From assembly GCF_035916755.1 (NCBI RefSeq), contig NZ_JAYWIX010000004.1, forward strand, positions 186,001 through 250,000: a stretch of 64,000 nt of DNA, written 5' to 3'. The notes below the pieces were generated by a model, which saw only the letters and a program-made list of their open reading frames with translations, searched no databases and had not been told where the DNA came from. Origin of the DNA: Rothia sp035916755 (GTDB taxonomy: Bacteria > Actinomycetota > Actinomycetes > Actinomycetales > Micrococcaceae). This document shows, piece after piece, positions 41,603-50,928 of the stretch. Every line of letters starts with the position of its first letter. The first letter of the stretch is position 1. The position numbers and the translations under genes were made by a program.

Positions 41603-41691
41603 AAACCCATATACTGAAACCTGTTCTTTAACCGCCACCGGGGGCGGGTCGCATATGCCCGCTTCACTGTAGAGGATGATCTTTAGCGACA

Positions 41692-43194
41692 ATGACCAAC
41701 GACTTTCGCCATAAGGGCCTGGCCGCGGGGCGCCTGGGACTAGCTTCTTCAACCGTTATTGGGGTAGCGTCAACTGCCCCCATGTATTCTCTGGCTGCCT
41801 CGATTGGGTTCATCGTGATAGCGGTGGGCTATCAGGCCCCTATCGCCCTAATTTTGGGTTTTATCCCTATGCTTTTGACGGCGCTCTCGTATAAGGAGCT
41901 GAATCAGGCAGTTCCGGATTCGGGCACGGTCTTTACCTGGGGCGCTAAGGCTTTTGGCCCTAAGACCGGCTGGATTTCTGGCTGGGGCGTGATCGTTGCG
42001 GGTGTGATTGCTATGGCTAATCAGACCCAGATCGCAGCAATTTATTTTTGGCTTTTGGTGGGGCAGGACGACCTGGCCCATAACAAGCACGTGATTGTGG
42101 CAACCGGGGTGCTGGTGATTGCTCTAACTACCTGGATTTCTTACCGCAATATTGAGGCCGGTTCGCTCACCCAGTGGCTGCTAGTGGGTATTCAGTACGT
42201 GGCTATTGTGTTGCTGGCTTTGGGGGTCTTTAACTCGCTGGCCTCGGGCACTGTGACGGGTTTTGAGTTTGAGGCCAGCTGGTTTAATCCTTTTGAGGCC
42301 AGTTTTAACGGCATGATTCAGGCTGTTCTGATTGCCATTTTTATCTACTGGGGTTGGGATACCTGCCTGGCTATTGCTGAGGAAACCAAGGATCCTCACC
42401 GTACCCCGGGGCGTGCGGCCGTCCTTTCTAGCTCCATTCTGGTGGTCACCTATGTGTTTGTGGCCGTGGTGGCCCTAATGTACGCGGGTGCTGGCTCAGG
42501 CGGGATTGGTCTGGCTAACCCCGATAATTCGGACGACGTCTTCACCCCCTTTAAGGACGCCGCCCTGGGCTCCTGGGGTTGGGTCATCATTCTGGCGGTG
42601 GCTGTATCGGCCCTGGCGACTTGCCAGACCACGATTCTGCCCTCCTCCCGCGGTATTTTTGCCATGGCTGTCTACCGGTCAATCCCGGCCAAGTTTGGCG
42701 ATGTGCACCCCAAGTTCAAGACCCCTAAGACCTCTACCGTTTATATGGGTGTGTGCTCGGCTCTCTTCTACGCGGGCATGACCTACATCAGCGAGAACAT
42801 GCTGGCCGATACCATCGAGGCTGCCAGCGTGGCTGTGGCCCTGTACTACGCGGTGACGTCCTTCGCCTGCATCAAGTACTACCGGGGCGATATTTTCACT
42901 AGCGCCCGCAACGTGGTGTTCCGCCTGGTTATTCCGGCAACCGGTGGTCTGATGATGACCGCGATTCTGGTTATTTCGCTCTACAACATGGCTGACCCGG
43001 AGTACGGTTACACCCAGATGCTGGGCACCAGCGGCGTCTTTGTCACGGCGGTTGCCTCCTTTGTGATTGGCTTTGGGCTGATGGCCCTGTTGATGGGCCG
43101 TGACGAGTTCAAGCCCTTCTTCCGCGGCGATACCCTGAACATGGATACCCGGGTCAAGGTGCCCGAGTCTGCTGACCTTGACGAGGTGAAATAG
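41692..43194 (+). CDS. APC family amino acid permease
   Basis: 500 residues with about twelve helices. The N-terminal helix follows GLASSTVIGVASTAPMYSLA, a typical APC start. The consensus region ELNQAVPDSGTVFTWGAKAFG, the WISGWGVIVAGVIAMANQTQIAA stretch (region) and helix 6 FIYWGWDTCLAIAEETKDPHRTPG are well kept. The second half (CQTTILPSSRGIFAMAVYRSIP) agrees with the amino acid/polyamine group. Substrate unknown. It is monocistronic with a terminator at 43212-43250. The ATG at 41692 has no good ribosome site. Confidence 0.9.
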   Translation: MTNDFRHKGLAAGRLGLASSTVIGVASTAPMYSLAASIGFIVIAVGYQAPIALILGFIPMLLTALSYKELNQAVPDSGTVFTWGAKAFGPKTGWISGWGVIVAGVIAMANQTQIAAIYFWLLVGQDDLAHNKHVIVATGVLVIALTTWISYRNIEAGSLTQWLLVGIQYVAIVLLALGVFNSLASGTVTGFEFEASWFNPFEASFNGMIQAVLIAIFIYWGWDTCLAIAEETKDPHRTPGRAAVLSSSILVVTYVFVAVVALMYAGAGSGGIGLANPDNSDDVFTPFKDAALGSWGWVIILAVAVSALATCQTTILPSSRGIFAMAVYRSIPAKFGDVHPKFKTPKTSTVYMGVCSALFYAGMTYISENMLADTIEAASVAVALYYAVTSFACIKYYRGDIFTSARNVVFRLVIPATGGLMMTAILVISLYNMADPEYGYTQMLGTSGVFVTAVASFVIGFGLMALLMGRDEFKPFFRGDTLNMDTRVKVPESADLDEVK

Positions 43195-43211
43195 GGCGCC
43201 TGTGCCACCAT

Positions 43212-43250
43212 GCCCTCTCTATCACCGGTCAAGCGTGTGACAGAGAGGGC
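43212..43250 (+). terminator. Terminator-like hairpin after the APC permease gene
   Basis: GCCCTCTCT (43212-43220) pairs with AGAGAGGGC (43242-43250); CAC/GTG adds an inner stem. The T tract is poor. Confidence 0.6.
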
Positions 43251-43649
43251 AACACGCCCTGAAGGTCTAGAAATTTTTTACAGATAGATAAAATTTGCAC
43301 CATTGAGGGGTGGTTTTGTTTCACCTTGCCAGACCCAAAACAGGGGGCAAGACCCCTCACCTGCCTGGTTTTTATCCCCTTTTATGCCTACAGAATCTCA
43401 GGTTTTGCATAGGTTAAGGTGTCATACTTGGTGTAGTAGGTCTGGAAGAGTTTGGGCTGACAGACCTGCGATTCAGAGTATGAGTGTGTTTCAAATTTAT
43501 CGTCTCTGATAGCTGCCCGCAGGGGTGTGGGCAGTACCTCGAAGTGGAGGCGGGCCCCCTGGGAAGGGCTCGTCTCCGCTTCTCTTTATCCCCTTTCTTT
43601 GACTCGAAGTACAGTAGATACGAAACACCCGCCTCGGCAAGGAGAGTCA
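43251..43649. other. About 400 bp without a gene, with two hairpins
   Basis: No credible open frame. TGCCCGCA/TGTGGGCA (43513-43532) is one hairpin. GAAGTGGAGGCGGGCCC pairs with GGGCTCGTCTCCGCTTC (about 43543-43584) and is followed by TCTTTATCCCCTTT, terminator-like. A short RNA ending there is possible; no known RNA family is recognised. Confidence 0.35.
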
Positions 43650-44108
43650 GTGGCTATTGACCCGCAGCGCACCCAGATTAAAGAGACCGCTTTTGCGTTG
43701 GCCCGCAAGTTTGGCTGGGCCCTGGAATACAACGGCGGCCTGGAGCTAGACGGTGAGTTCCTTGACGACGCCGACCTGTCGGTGGAGCGCACCGAGGACG
43801 GCGTGCAGGTGGAGTATGTGCTCAACATCAGCTATGCCGATTCCACGGCCTACGGCTATACCCTCACGCGCGAGGCGGCGAGCGCGCCGGCGTCCACCTT
43901 TGGGGTGGGCGCTTTTGGTCAGGACGCCGGCAGCCAGGCACCCGCTACCAGCAGCTTTGGCGCCGGGGCTAGTTTTGGCCTGGGGTCTTTCGCTACGGAC
44001 GGCCTGCCGGGTGAGAATGCGGTGACCCTGGCTGAGAAGTATTACATCACCACGTTGGCTGAGCTGATTGAGGCTGTGGAGGCGAAGCTAACCGCCCTGG
44101 CTATCTAG
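43650..44108 (+). CDS. Conserved hypothetical protein with Gly/Ser/Phe-rich linker
   Basis: 152 residues from the GTG at 43650, preceded by AAGGAGAG. The N-terminal ~75 residues (ALARKFGWALEYNGGLELDG, VQVEYVLNISYADSTAYGYT, LTREAAS) look like a small alpha/beta domain. A glycine/serine/phenylalanine-rich linker (FGVGAFGQDAGS, SSFGAGASFGLGSF) and a helix (AELIEAVEAKLTALA) follow. No family is recognised. The arrangement parallels the protein encoded at 13140-13628 and suggests a two-member family. It precedes the epimerase gene by 97 bp on the same strand. Confidence 0.62.
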   Translation: MAIDPQRTQIKETAFALARKFGWALEYNGGLELDGEFLDDADLSVERTEDGVQVEYVLNISYADSTAYGYTLTREAASAPASTFGVGAFGQDAGSQAPATSSFGAGASFGLGSFATDGLPGENAVTLAEKYYITTLAELIEAVEAKLTALAI

Positions 44109-44205
44109 GAGGCTTTCTTTTCTATCAATCGCGCGTGCCTGCCGCGCATTGCCCCTCCCAAAAGGTAAGGTTGCTTAAAATTCCTTTGATCCCAGGAAGG
44201 TTGCC

Positions 44206-45624
44206 ATGGCTGACTTTACCTATACTGCCGCTTACCCCCACCCCGAAGATACGGTGCGCACCTGGTTTATGCGCCCCGGCGCCCTGACCCGGGCAACCCC
44301 TCACTGGGCTGGCTCGGTGGTTGAAGAGGGCGCCCCCCAGGAGCCGGGAAGTACCGCTCACACCCGGGTGGCTCTGCCGCTGACCTCGGGCCTGCTGACC
44401 CTGCCCTGGGTGGCCCGCCACACCCACTCGTCCGCGGATTCCTTCACCGATGAGATGGCCCGCGGTCCCCTTTCGACCTGGGAGCATACCCACGATTTCC
44501 TGCCCACCCCGGGCGATACGGTGGTGCGTGACAGCATAACCTTTACGGCACTTCCTACGCCGCCCGCACCCGCAGAAAAGGTGGGGACTGCTGCCGAGCG
44601 TCTGGCCCGGGCCGTGGCTCGGAAGCAACTTGAGAAGGTCTTTGTTGCCCGTGAGCGCCGTATCCGCGCCGATCTTGATTTCCACGAGCGCTATGAAAGT
44701 GAGCCTCTGACGGTAGTGGTTGCGGGGGCGTCCGGCATGGTGGGGCGCCAGGTGGTGGCTCTGCTGACCGGTGGTGGACATACGGTACGCACCCTGGTGC
44801 GCCGCGCCCCCGAGGCGGATCACGAGTTCCGTTGGGATCCATCTGCCGGCGAGGTCGATACTGTCGCTTTTGAGGGTGCGGACGCCGTCATCCACCTGGG
44901 CGGGGCCAGCATCAACCAGCGCTTTACCGAGGAGAATAAGCAGAAGATTCTTGCCTCCCGCGTGGAGTCCACGACCCTGCTGGCGACCACCCTGGCTGAG
45001 CTTGCAGAACAGAGGGGTGCGGACGCGGCCCCGCAGGTTTTTGTGTGTGCCTCTGCGGTAGGTTTTTACGGCCCTGACCGGGGCAACGAGGTGCTGACCG
45101 AGGATCAGGACGCCGGGAGTGGCTTCCTGGCGCGGGTATGCCAGGCGTGGGAGGCCGCCTGTGAGCCTGCCCGAGAGGCTGGACTTCGAGTAGTTAACGT
45201 GCGCACCGGCCTGGTGCAGTCTGCCCTGGGTGGCATGTTGCGCCTGCAGCTTCCGGCGTTCTTGAGCGGGACCGGTGGCTGGGTTGGTTCGGGTGAGCAG
45301 GTGCAGAGCTGGATCAGCCTGGACGACATTGCCGGTATCTACGTGCACGCTGTTCTCACTGAAAAGTTAGAAGGGCCGGTCAACGCGGTAGCTCCTACGC
45401 CGGTGACGGCTAAGACTCTGGCCAAGACGGTGGGTAGGGTGCTGCATCGCCCCGCTCTGCTCCCTGTCCCGCCCGCTGCACCTGCCCTGGTTCTGGGACG
45501 AGAGGGAGTAAAGGAATTGGCGTTGGCGAGCCAGCGGGCTAGCGCCGATAAGCTTCTGGCGAGTGGCTACGTTTTCTTTGAATCGGAACTGGAGCGGGCC
45601 CTGGCCCACGAGCTGGTCCGCTAG
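44206..45624 (+). CDS. TIGR01777-type NAD-dependent epimerase with N-terminal SRPBCC domain
   Basis: 472 residues. Residues ~1-160 are an SRPBCC-like cyclase/ligand-binding domain (HPEDTVRTWFMRPGALTRAT, PLSTWEHTHDFLPTPGDTVV). Residues ~165-470 are the TIGR01777 short-chain dehydrogenase fold: VVVAGASGMVGRQVVALLTG with the NAD glycine loop, FRWDPSAGEVD, ADAVIHLGGASINQRFTEENK, KQKILASRVESTTLLA, SAVGFYGPDRGNEVLTED, RVVNVRTGLV, ISLDDIAGIYVHA, and the C-terminal DUF1731 part. These proteins are broadly distributed, but their substrate is unknown. GGAAGG precedes the ATG at 44206. Confidence 0.88.
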   Translation: MADFTYTAAYPHPEDTVRTWFMRPGALTRATPHWAGSVVEEGAPQEPGSTAHTRVALPLTSGLLTLPWVARHTHSSADSFTDEMARGPLSTWEHTHDFLPTPGDTVVRDSITFTALPTPPAPAEKVGTAAERLARAVARKQLEKVFVARERRIRADLDFHERYESEPLTVVVAGASGMVGRQVVALLTGGGHTVRTLVRRAPEADHEFRWDPSAGEVDTVAFEGADAVIHLGGASINQRFTEENKQKILASRVESTTLLATTLAELAEQRGADAAPQVFVCASAVGFYGPDRGNEVLTEDQDAGSGFLARVCQAWEAACEPAREAGLRVVNVRTGLVQSALGGMLRLQLPAFLSGTGGWVGSGEQVQSWISLDDIAGIYVHAVLTEKLEGPVNAVAPTPVTAKTLAKTVGRVLHRPALLPVPPAAPALVLGREGVKELALASQRASADKLLASGYVFFESELERALAHELVR

Positions 45625-45729
45625 GGCTTTTTGGTCACTGAAATATCACTCTAAACACCGGCAAGACGGCGTGGAGCGGGCTATTCTGTTGAATGACACA
45701 CATCATCATTCACCGAGCGAAAGATAAGC

Positions 45730-48162
45730 ATGTCTTCTTCTCTCTCCCGCCGTCTTGCTGGCCTGGCCGCAAGTGGCGCAACCGTTGTTGCCCTGGTTGT
45801 TGCCCCCGTTCCAGGTGCAGGTGCAGCCGATACCACCACCCTGACCCTGCTGAACATTAACGACTTCCACGGTCGTATCTCTACCAGCATCGCTATGGGT
45901 CTGGCCAACACCATTCAGACCGAGCGCGCGGCTGCCACCGATGGCTCCCTACTGCTGTCTGCTGGCGATAACGTGGGTGCTTCACTCTACGTTTCCAGCG
46001 TGCAGAAGGACCAGCCCACCCTGGACTACCTGAACGCCCTCGGTCTTTCTGCCAGCGCCGTGGGTAACCACGAGTTCGATGCCGGTATGGACGATCTGGT
46101 TAACCGCATCATCCCCGCGTCCTCTTTCACCTACCTGGGCGCCAACGTTCTGAAGGCTGACGGCACCCCCGCCCTGGAGCCCTACTACACCACCGAGGTC
46201 AACGGCACTACCGTGGCCGTCATTGGTGCTGTCACCACCGAGACCCCGCAGCTGACCGACCCGTCGGCGCTGGCGTCCGTGCAGTTCACCGACCCCGTTG
46301 AGGCCGTGAACAAGTACGCCGCTCAGCTCTCCGACGGCGATGCAAGCAACGGCGAGGCCGACATCATCATCGCCGAGTACCACGAGGGCGTAGATACCTC
46401 AGCCCCCGAGTCAGACGCGATCATCAACCAGACCAGCGCCGCTGTAGACGCTATTTTCACCGGTCACACCCACGCCGAGTACGTCATTGATGGGGCTGTT
46501 CCCGGCCAACCCGGCAAGACCCGCCCCGTTGTGCAGACCGGCAACTACGGCGATAACCTGGGCAAGGTTGTGCTGACCCTGGATGCCGATAAGAAGGTCA
46601 CCACCTACTCCTCCGAGCTGGTCAAGCGCATGAGCGCCCCCACCGCCGAGCAGCTGGCAGCTGACCCGGTACTAGCTCAGGTCAATACCATCATCACCGA
46701 GGCTAACGCCTATGCAACCGAGCAGGGCTCTGTCATTGCAGGTCAGGTCAGTGCCCCCATCACCACCGGTTTTGACTCTGCCAAGGACACCCAGGGCGGC
46801 TTTGACATGCGCAACTACGAATCCACCATGGGCCACCTGGTTGCCGACATGTACCTGGCTGCCGCTAACTCCACCGGCCGCACCCCCGCCGACATCGGCA
46901 TCGTCAACCCCGGCGGCCTGCGCGATGAGCTGCCCGGTGGCCTGCGCACCTCGCTGGGCCTGGCTGTGAACCAGAACGTGCGCGTCATGGACATCGTTAA
47001 CGTGACCCCCTTCGCCAACAACCTCTGGACCACCGAACTCACCGGCGCCCAGCTCAAGACCGTGCTCGAAGAGCAGTGGCAGCAGAACTCAGCCGGCGAG
47101 ATGGCAACCCGCCCCTACCTGCAGCTGGGCTTGTCATCGAACGTCACCTACACCTACACCGGTTCCCCCGATGCTGAGGGCTACGCGACCCGCGGCTCCA
47201 ACGTGCTCGATGTGTACGTCAACGGCAAGAAGGTTGAGGACGCCGACATCTACACCGTCGCTATCCCCAGCTTCCTGCTGGGCGGCGGCGATAACTTCGG
47301 CACCCTCTCCCAGGGCACTAACGCCAAGGACACCGCCCTGGTAGATTCCGACGCTTTCGTTGAGTACTTCAAGAACGCTGGCACCGTTGACCCCAACTTC
47401 GCCAAGCAGGCTGTGCGCGTAGCAGATTTGGCTGAGAGCTACAACGTCAACGGCACCCTGGCCTTCTCCCTGTCTGACCTGAACGTCCGTAGCTACGGTG
47501 TGCCCGCTCTGACCGAGCTGAAGGTAACCGTGGGCGGCGTTGAGGTTGGCACCGTTGCTGTAGCCGAGGACGGCACCGCGGCAGTTTCCCTGGATCTGGC
47601 AGGTAAGGGCGTCACCAACGGCACCCACGAGATTGTTCTGACCGATGCGACCGGTGTTGCTGGCACCACCGTCCGCCTCTCAGCCAACTTCACCGGTGAG
47701 ATTGCTGAACCTACCCCCGTGCCCTCCGAGGAACCCACTCCCGCTCCTACTCCCAGCGAAGAGCCAACTGTCGCCCCCTCTGCTGAGCCCACCGCCGAGC
47801 CGACTGCAGATCCCAGCTCCGACAGCACCGTCGTAGCTCCCGCCCCCTCAGCTACCGCTTTTGAGTACGAGAACTGCGCCGCTGTGTGGGACGCTTTGGA
47901 CCGCCCCATCAAGTCCGATGAGGCAGGCTTCCACCAGGGCCTGGATGCCGATAAGGACGGCGTAGGTTGCGAGCAGGACCCCAACTACACCAACAAGGCT
48001 GAGGAGGGCAGTGCCATCAAGACCTCTACCTCCTCAGGTAGCAGCTCATCTGGCCGCCTGGCTAACACCGGTTTCACCGCCTCGATGATTGCCGGTGCAG
48101 GTGCGCTGACCCTGCTTGCCGGTGGCGCTGCTCTGGTAGCTAACCGCCGCCGCAAGGCCTAA
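45730..48162 (+). CDS. LAXTG-anchored 5'-nucleotidase/UDP-sugar hydrolase with excalibur domain
   Basis: 810 residues. A signal peptide (about 1-35) precedes a calcineurin-like phosphoesterase: LLNINDFHGRI, LLSAGDNVGASLY, AVGNHEFDAGMDD, ADIIIAEYHEGV, FTGHTHAEYVIDG. The 5'-nucleotidase C-terminal domain follows (DIGIVNPGGLRDELPGGLR, VTPFANNLWTTELTGAQLK). A Pro/Thr/Glu-rich spacer leads to an excalibur calcium-binding motif (NCAAVWDALDRPI, LDADKDGVGCEQDP). The end is LANTG, a helix and NRRRK, a sorting signal for a class E sortase such as the one at 62212-63030. It probably salvages phosphate and nucleosides from external nucleotides. Confidence 0.93.
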   Translation: MSSSLSRRLAGLAASGATVVALVVAPVPGAGAADTTTLTLLNINDFHGRISTSIAMGLANTIQTERAAATDGSLLLSAGDNVGASLYVSSVQKDQPTLDYLNALGLSASAVGNHEFDAGMDDLVNRIIPASSFTYLGANVLKADGTPALEPYYTTEVNGTTVAVIGAVTTETPQLTDPSALASVQFTDPVEAVNKYAAQLSDGDASNGEADIIIAEYHEGVDTSAPESDAIINQTSAAVDAIFTGHTHAEYVIDGAVPGQPGKTRPVVQTGNYGDNLGKVVLTLDADKKVTTYSSELVKRMSAPTAEQLAADPVLAQVNTIITEANAYATEQGSVIAGQVSAPITTGFDSAKDTQGGFDMRNYESTMGHLVADMYLAAANSTGRTPADIGIVNPGGLRDELPGGLRTSLGLAVNQNVRVMDIVNVTPFANNLWTTELTGAQLKTVLEEQWQQNSAGEMATRPYLQLGLSSNVTYTYTGSPDAEGYATRGSNVLDVYVNGKKVEDADIYTVAIPSFLLGGGDNFGTLSQGTNAKDTALVDSDAFVEYFKNAGTVDPNFAKQAVRVADLAESYNVNGTLAFSLSDLNVRSYGVPALTELKVTVGGVEVGTVAVAEDGTAAVSLDLAGKGVTNGTHEIVLTDATGVAGTTVRLSANFTGEIAEPTPVPSEEPTPAPTPSEEPTVAPSAEPTAEPTADPSSDSTVVAPAPSATAFEYENCAAVWDALDRPIKSDEAGFHQGLDADKDGVGCEQDPNYTNKAEEGSAIKTSTSSGSSSSGRLANTGFTASMIAGAGALTLLAGGAALVANRRRKA

Positions 48163-48221
48163 GAGCTAGCTTTCATAGGCTAGATACCGCGTTTGCGCTC
48201 AAAATCTAGTCTGCCCTCATA

Positions 48222-48287
48222 AAGGGACCAGATTACTCCGCATTGTATGTGTTGTGTACAAGGACTATCGGAGGAATCTGGTCCCTT
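48222..48287. repeat. 19-bp inverted repeat with 28-nt loop
   Basis: AAGGGACCAGATTACTCCG (48222-48240) pairs with CGGAGGAATCTGGTCCCTT (48269-48287), one mismatch. It follows the nucleotidase gene by 60 bp and ends 23 bp before the next start. It may terminate or bracket; no T tract. Confidence 0.6.
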
Positions 48288-48309
48288 ACCCTTTGCTCTG
48301 CCCGCTACC

Positions 48310-48645
48310 ATGGACACTATGCCCCTCGCTTACCTTTCCACCCCAGCCCTTTCCCTTACAGGCCTACTTGCCGCGGGCGTCCGCGCCGCCGAAGTAACCG
48401 GAACCCAGCTCAGCCTCTTCGGCTGGTTCTTCTACCCCCTGCTCTTTCTCGCCATGGGCCTGGCCATCTTCTGTGTGCTCACCGTGCACCGCCAGCCCCA
48501 CCTGAGCGAAATCCAGAAGCTCAAGTGGCTGCTCTTCACCCTTTTTATTCCCATTGTGGGGCCCCTAGCCTACTGGCTGCGCATGCGCGCTGACCGGCGC
48601 GAGCGCGAAGAAGGCCACACAAAAGAACAATCCATCAGGGAATAA
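48310..48645 (+). CDS. Small membrane protein with phospholipase-D-nuclease N-terminal (PLDc_N-like) domain
   Basis: 111 residues from the ATG at 48310 (ATG 48319 is also possible). An N-terminal hydrophobic segment, a second (LFGWFFYPLLFLAMGLAIFCVLTVH as region, about 43-67) and a third (LKWLLFTLFIPIVGPLAYWL, about 77-96) fit a three-helix protein. The KLKWLLFTLFIPIVGPLAYWLRMR arrangement (region) matches the PLDc_N domain of cardiolipin synthases, here without catalytic HKD motifs. The tail is charged (RREREEGHTKEQ). Its function is unknown. Confidence 0.68.
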   Translation: MDTMPLAYLSTPALSLTGLLAAGVRAAEVTGTQLSLFGWFFYPLLFLAMGLAIFCVLTVHRQPHLSEIQKLKWLLFTLFIPIVGPLAYWLRMRADRREREEGHTKEQSIRE

Positions 48646-48773
48646 ATCAACCCAGAGCCACCCCAGGGCGAACACCCCTGTCACACCCGCTCCCGATACT
48701 GGTGCAGGCGTAGAGTATGTAAGAACATATCAAGAATTTTTGATACACCCCGCACACCGCAACTAGGAGAGTC

Positions 48774-49838
48774 ATGACCTACACCGTCAAAGCCCTGCAA
48801 AAGTTTGGCCCAGACCAGCCCTTCAAGGTCACTGAAATTGAGCGCCGTGAACCCCGCGAGGACGATGTCGTCATCACAATTGAGGCAGCCGGTATCTGCC
48901 ACTCCGACATTCACACCATCCGCAATGAATGGGGCGAGGCTCACTTCCCCCTGGCTGTAGGCCACGAGATCGCTGGCACCGTTGAAGCAGTCGGGTCAGC
49001 TGTCACCCAGTTCAAGGTAGGCGACCGTGTAGGTGTTGGTTGCATGGTCAACTCCTGTGGCAAGTGCGAGCAGTGCCAGAATGACCAGGAGCAGGACTGC
49101 CTCGAAGGCAACGTTGGCACCTACAACGCCAAGGACGTCGACGGCACCATCACCCAGGGCGGCTACGCCCAGAAGGTCACCGTCAATGAGCGCTTCGTTC
49201 TGCGCATTCCCGACGCCCTGGACTTCGACGTGGCAGCGCCCCTGCTCTGCGCCGGCATCACCACCTACTCACCCCTGGCCCGCTGGAAGGTTGGCCCTGG
49301 CTCCAAGGTTGCCGTACTGGGTCTGGGTGGTCTGGGCCACATGGGCGTGCAGATTGCAGCGGCTATGGGTGCTGAAGTAACCGTGCTCTCCCGCACCCTC
49401 AAAAAGGCGGACGCTGCCGCCAAGCTGGGTGCTACCCGCACCCTGGCAACTACCGAAGAGGACTTCTTCACCAACCACCGCGGTGAGTTCGACCTGATTC
49501 TCAACACCATCTCAGCCCCCATCGACCTGGACTCCTACCTGGGTCTACTTAAGCCTCACGGCATCATGTCTGTAGTCGGCCTGCCCCCTGAAGAGCTCCG
49601 CATTCACCTGGGCAGCCTGGTTGGCGGCGGCAAGGTACTGACCGGCAACAACATCGGCGGTATCGCTGAAACCCAAGAAATGCTAGATTTCTGTGCCAAG
49701 CACGGCATTGGTGCTGTTATCGAGAAGGTCGGGGTTAACGAGGTCGATGAGGCCTACGAGCGCGTTGTCGCCGGCGACGTACAGTTCCGCGTGGTTATCG
49801 ACACTGCAACCTTCGACAGCGCTGAGGTCAGCGCCTAG
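48774..49838 (+). CDS. Zinc-dependent NAD(P)-linked alcohol dehydrogenase (AdhP/Ahr/CAD-like)
   Basis: 354 residues. Zinc-enzyme features: AAGICHSDIHTIRNEWG (catalytic Cys), FPLAVGHEIAGTVEAVGSAV with the GHE motif, and CMVNSCGKCEQCQNDQEQDC with the four structural-zinc cysteines. The nucleotide loop is VAVLGLGGLGHMGVQIAAAMG. This composition matches the cinnamyl-alcohol-dehydrogenase group, including YahK/Ahr aldehyde reductases that prefer NADPH. TAGGAGAG precedes the ATG at 48774. It probably reduces or oxidises short- to medium-chain aldehydes or alcohols in the cytoplasm. Confidence 0.92.
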   Translation: MTYTVKALQKFGPDQPFKVTEIERREPREDDVVITIEAAGICHSDIHTIRNEWGEAHFPLAVGHEIAGTVEAVGSAVTQFKVGDRVGVGCMVNSCGKCEQCQNDQEQDCLEGNVGTYNAKDVDGTITQGGYAQKVTVNERFVLRIPDALDFDVAAPLLCAGITTYSPLARWKVGPGSKVAVLGLGGLGHMGVQIAAAMGAEVTVLSRTLKKADAAAKLGATRTLATTEEDFFTNHRGEFDLILNTISAPIDLDSYLGLLKPHGIMSVVGLPPEELRIHLGSLVGGGKVLTGNNIGGIAETQEMLDFCAKHGIGAVIEKVGVNEVDEAYERVVAGDVQFRVVIDTATFDSAEVSA

Positions 49839-49873
49839 CCGACCACCAGCGTCCTTATTTGGATATAGCTCAA

Positions 49874-49901
49874 ACCCCGCCCGCCAAAGTGTGTGCGGGG
49901 T
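49874..49901 (+). terminator. Weak terminator after the dehydrogenase gene
   Basis: ACCCCGC pairs with GCGGGGT across a 14-nt loop, followed by CTTAG. Confidence 0.5.
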
Positions 49902-49972
49902 CTTAGCCTACCTAGGGCCGCCGGGCAGTATTCTTAGGAGCAATACAACCTTTCATTCCCAAGGAGATTTCT

Positions 49973-50911
49973 ATGGCCGGTGGTTTAGCGGCTCTCTTAG
50001 ACGACGTAGCGGCCCTCGCCAAGCTGGCAGCCGCCAGCGCGGACGACGTGGCGGCGGCAGCTGGCCGTGCCAGCGTCAAGGCAGCCGGTGTGGTGGTGGA
50101 CGACGCCGCCGTCACCCCGCAATACGTGCGCAATATCGAGCCCAAGCGCGAACTGCCCATCATCAAGAAAATTGCGATGGGCTCTCTACGCAACAAGCTG
50201 GTCTTCATTCTTCCCGCGGCCCTGCTGCTGAGCCAGTACCTGCCCTGGATGCTCACCCCCCTGCTCATGCTGGGCGGCACCTACCTCTGCTTTGAGGGCG
50301 CCGAGAAGGTCATCGAGATGTTCTCGAAGAAGGAGCACGCCGAGGAAGAAACCCCCGCGGTGGTCCAGGGTGAAGACGCCGAGAACAAGATTATCTCGGG
50401 GGCTGTGCGCACCGACTTCATTTTGAGTGCCGAAATCATGGTGATCGCCCTGAACGAGGTTGCTTCTGAGGGCTTCTGGGCCCGCGCCGCTATTCTGGCT
50501 GTGGTTGGTATCGGCATCACCATTCTGGTATACGGTGCTGTGGGTCTGCTGGTCAAGATGGACGACATCGGCCTGGCCATGGCTCAGCGTGAATCTGCCG
50601 GGGTGCAGAAGTTTGGCCTGGGCCTGGTCAAGGCTATGCCCGTGGTCATGAACGTTATTTCTGTCGTGGGTACATTCGCCATGCTCTGGGTCGGTGGCCA
50701 CATTATTCTGCTGGGCCTCTACGATATGCACTGGTGGGAGGCTCCCTACCAGTTCGTGCACCACCTTGAGGAGTACGGCCACCGCCTGCCCGCCCTGGGC
50801 GGAGTAGCAGCCTGGCTGATCAACACCTTCTGCTCTATGGTGATTGGCCTAATCTGGGGCAGCATTATTGCCGCTGTGGTCCACTTCCTGCCCGGCAAGA
50901 AGCACCACTAG
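49973..50911 (+). CDS. DUF808 family inner membrane protein
   Basis: 312 residues with the DUF808/YedI family start MAGGLAALLDDVAALAKLAA and the SVKAAGVVVDDAAVTPQYV segment. KIAMGSLRNKLVFILPAALLLS and the helices LTPLLMLGGTYLCFEGAEKV, RTDFILSAEIMVIALNEVA and VYGAVGLLVKMDDIGLAMAQR follow. About six helices. The function of the family is unknown. A good ribosome site (AAGGAGA) precedes the ATG at 49973. It is monocistronic and followed by two long hairpins. Confidence 0.88.
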   Translation: MAGGLAALLDDVAALAKLAAASADDVAAAAGRASVKAAGVVVDDAAVTPQYVRNIEPKRELPIIKKIAMGSLRNKLVFILPAALLLSQYLPWMLTPLLMLGGTYLCFEGAEKVIEMFSKKEHAEEETPAVVQGEDAENKIISGAVRTDFILSAEIMVIALNEVASEGFWARAAILAVVGIGITILVYGAVGLLVKMDDIGLAMAQRESAGVQKFGLGLVKAMPVVMNVISVVGTFAMLWVGGHIILLGLYDMHWWEAPYQFVHHLEEYGHRLPALGGVAAWLINTFCSMVIGLIWGSIIAAVVHFLPGKKHH

Positions 50912-50928
50912 GCTTTGTAACTTCTCGT

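Noticed and set aside
44125..45348. 407-codon open frame on the minus strand opposite the TIGR01777 epimerase gene
   Set aside because: It is a shadow of the GC-rich epimerase gene: composition is Gly/His/Arg-heavy, there is no ribosome site and no recognisable domain.
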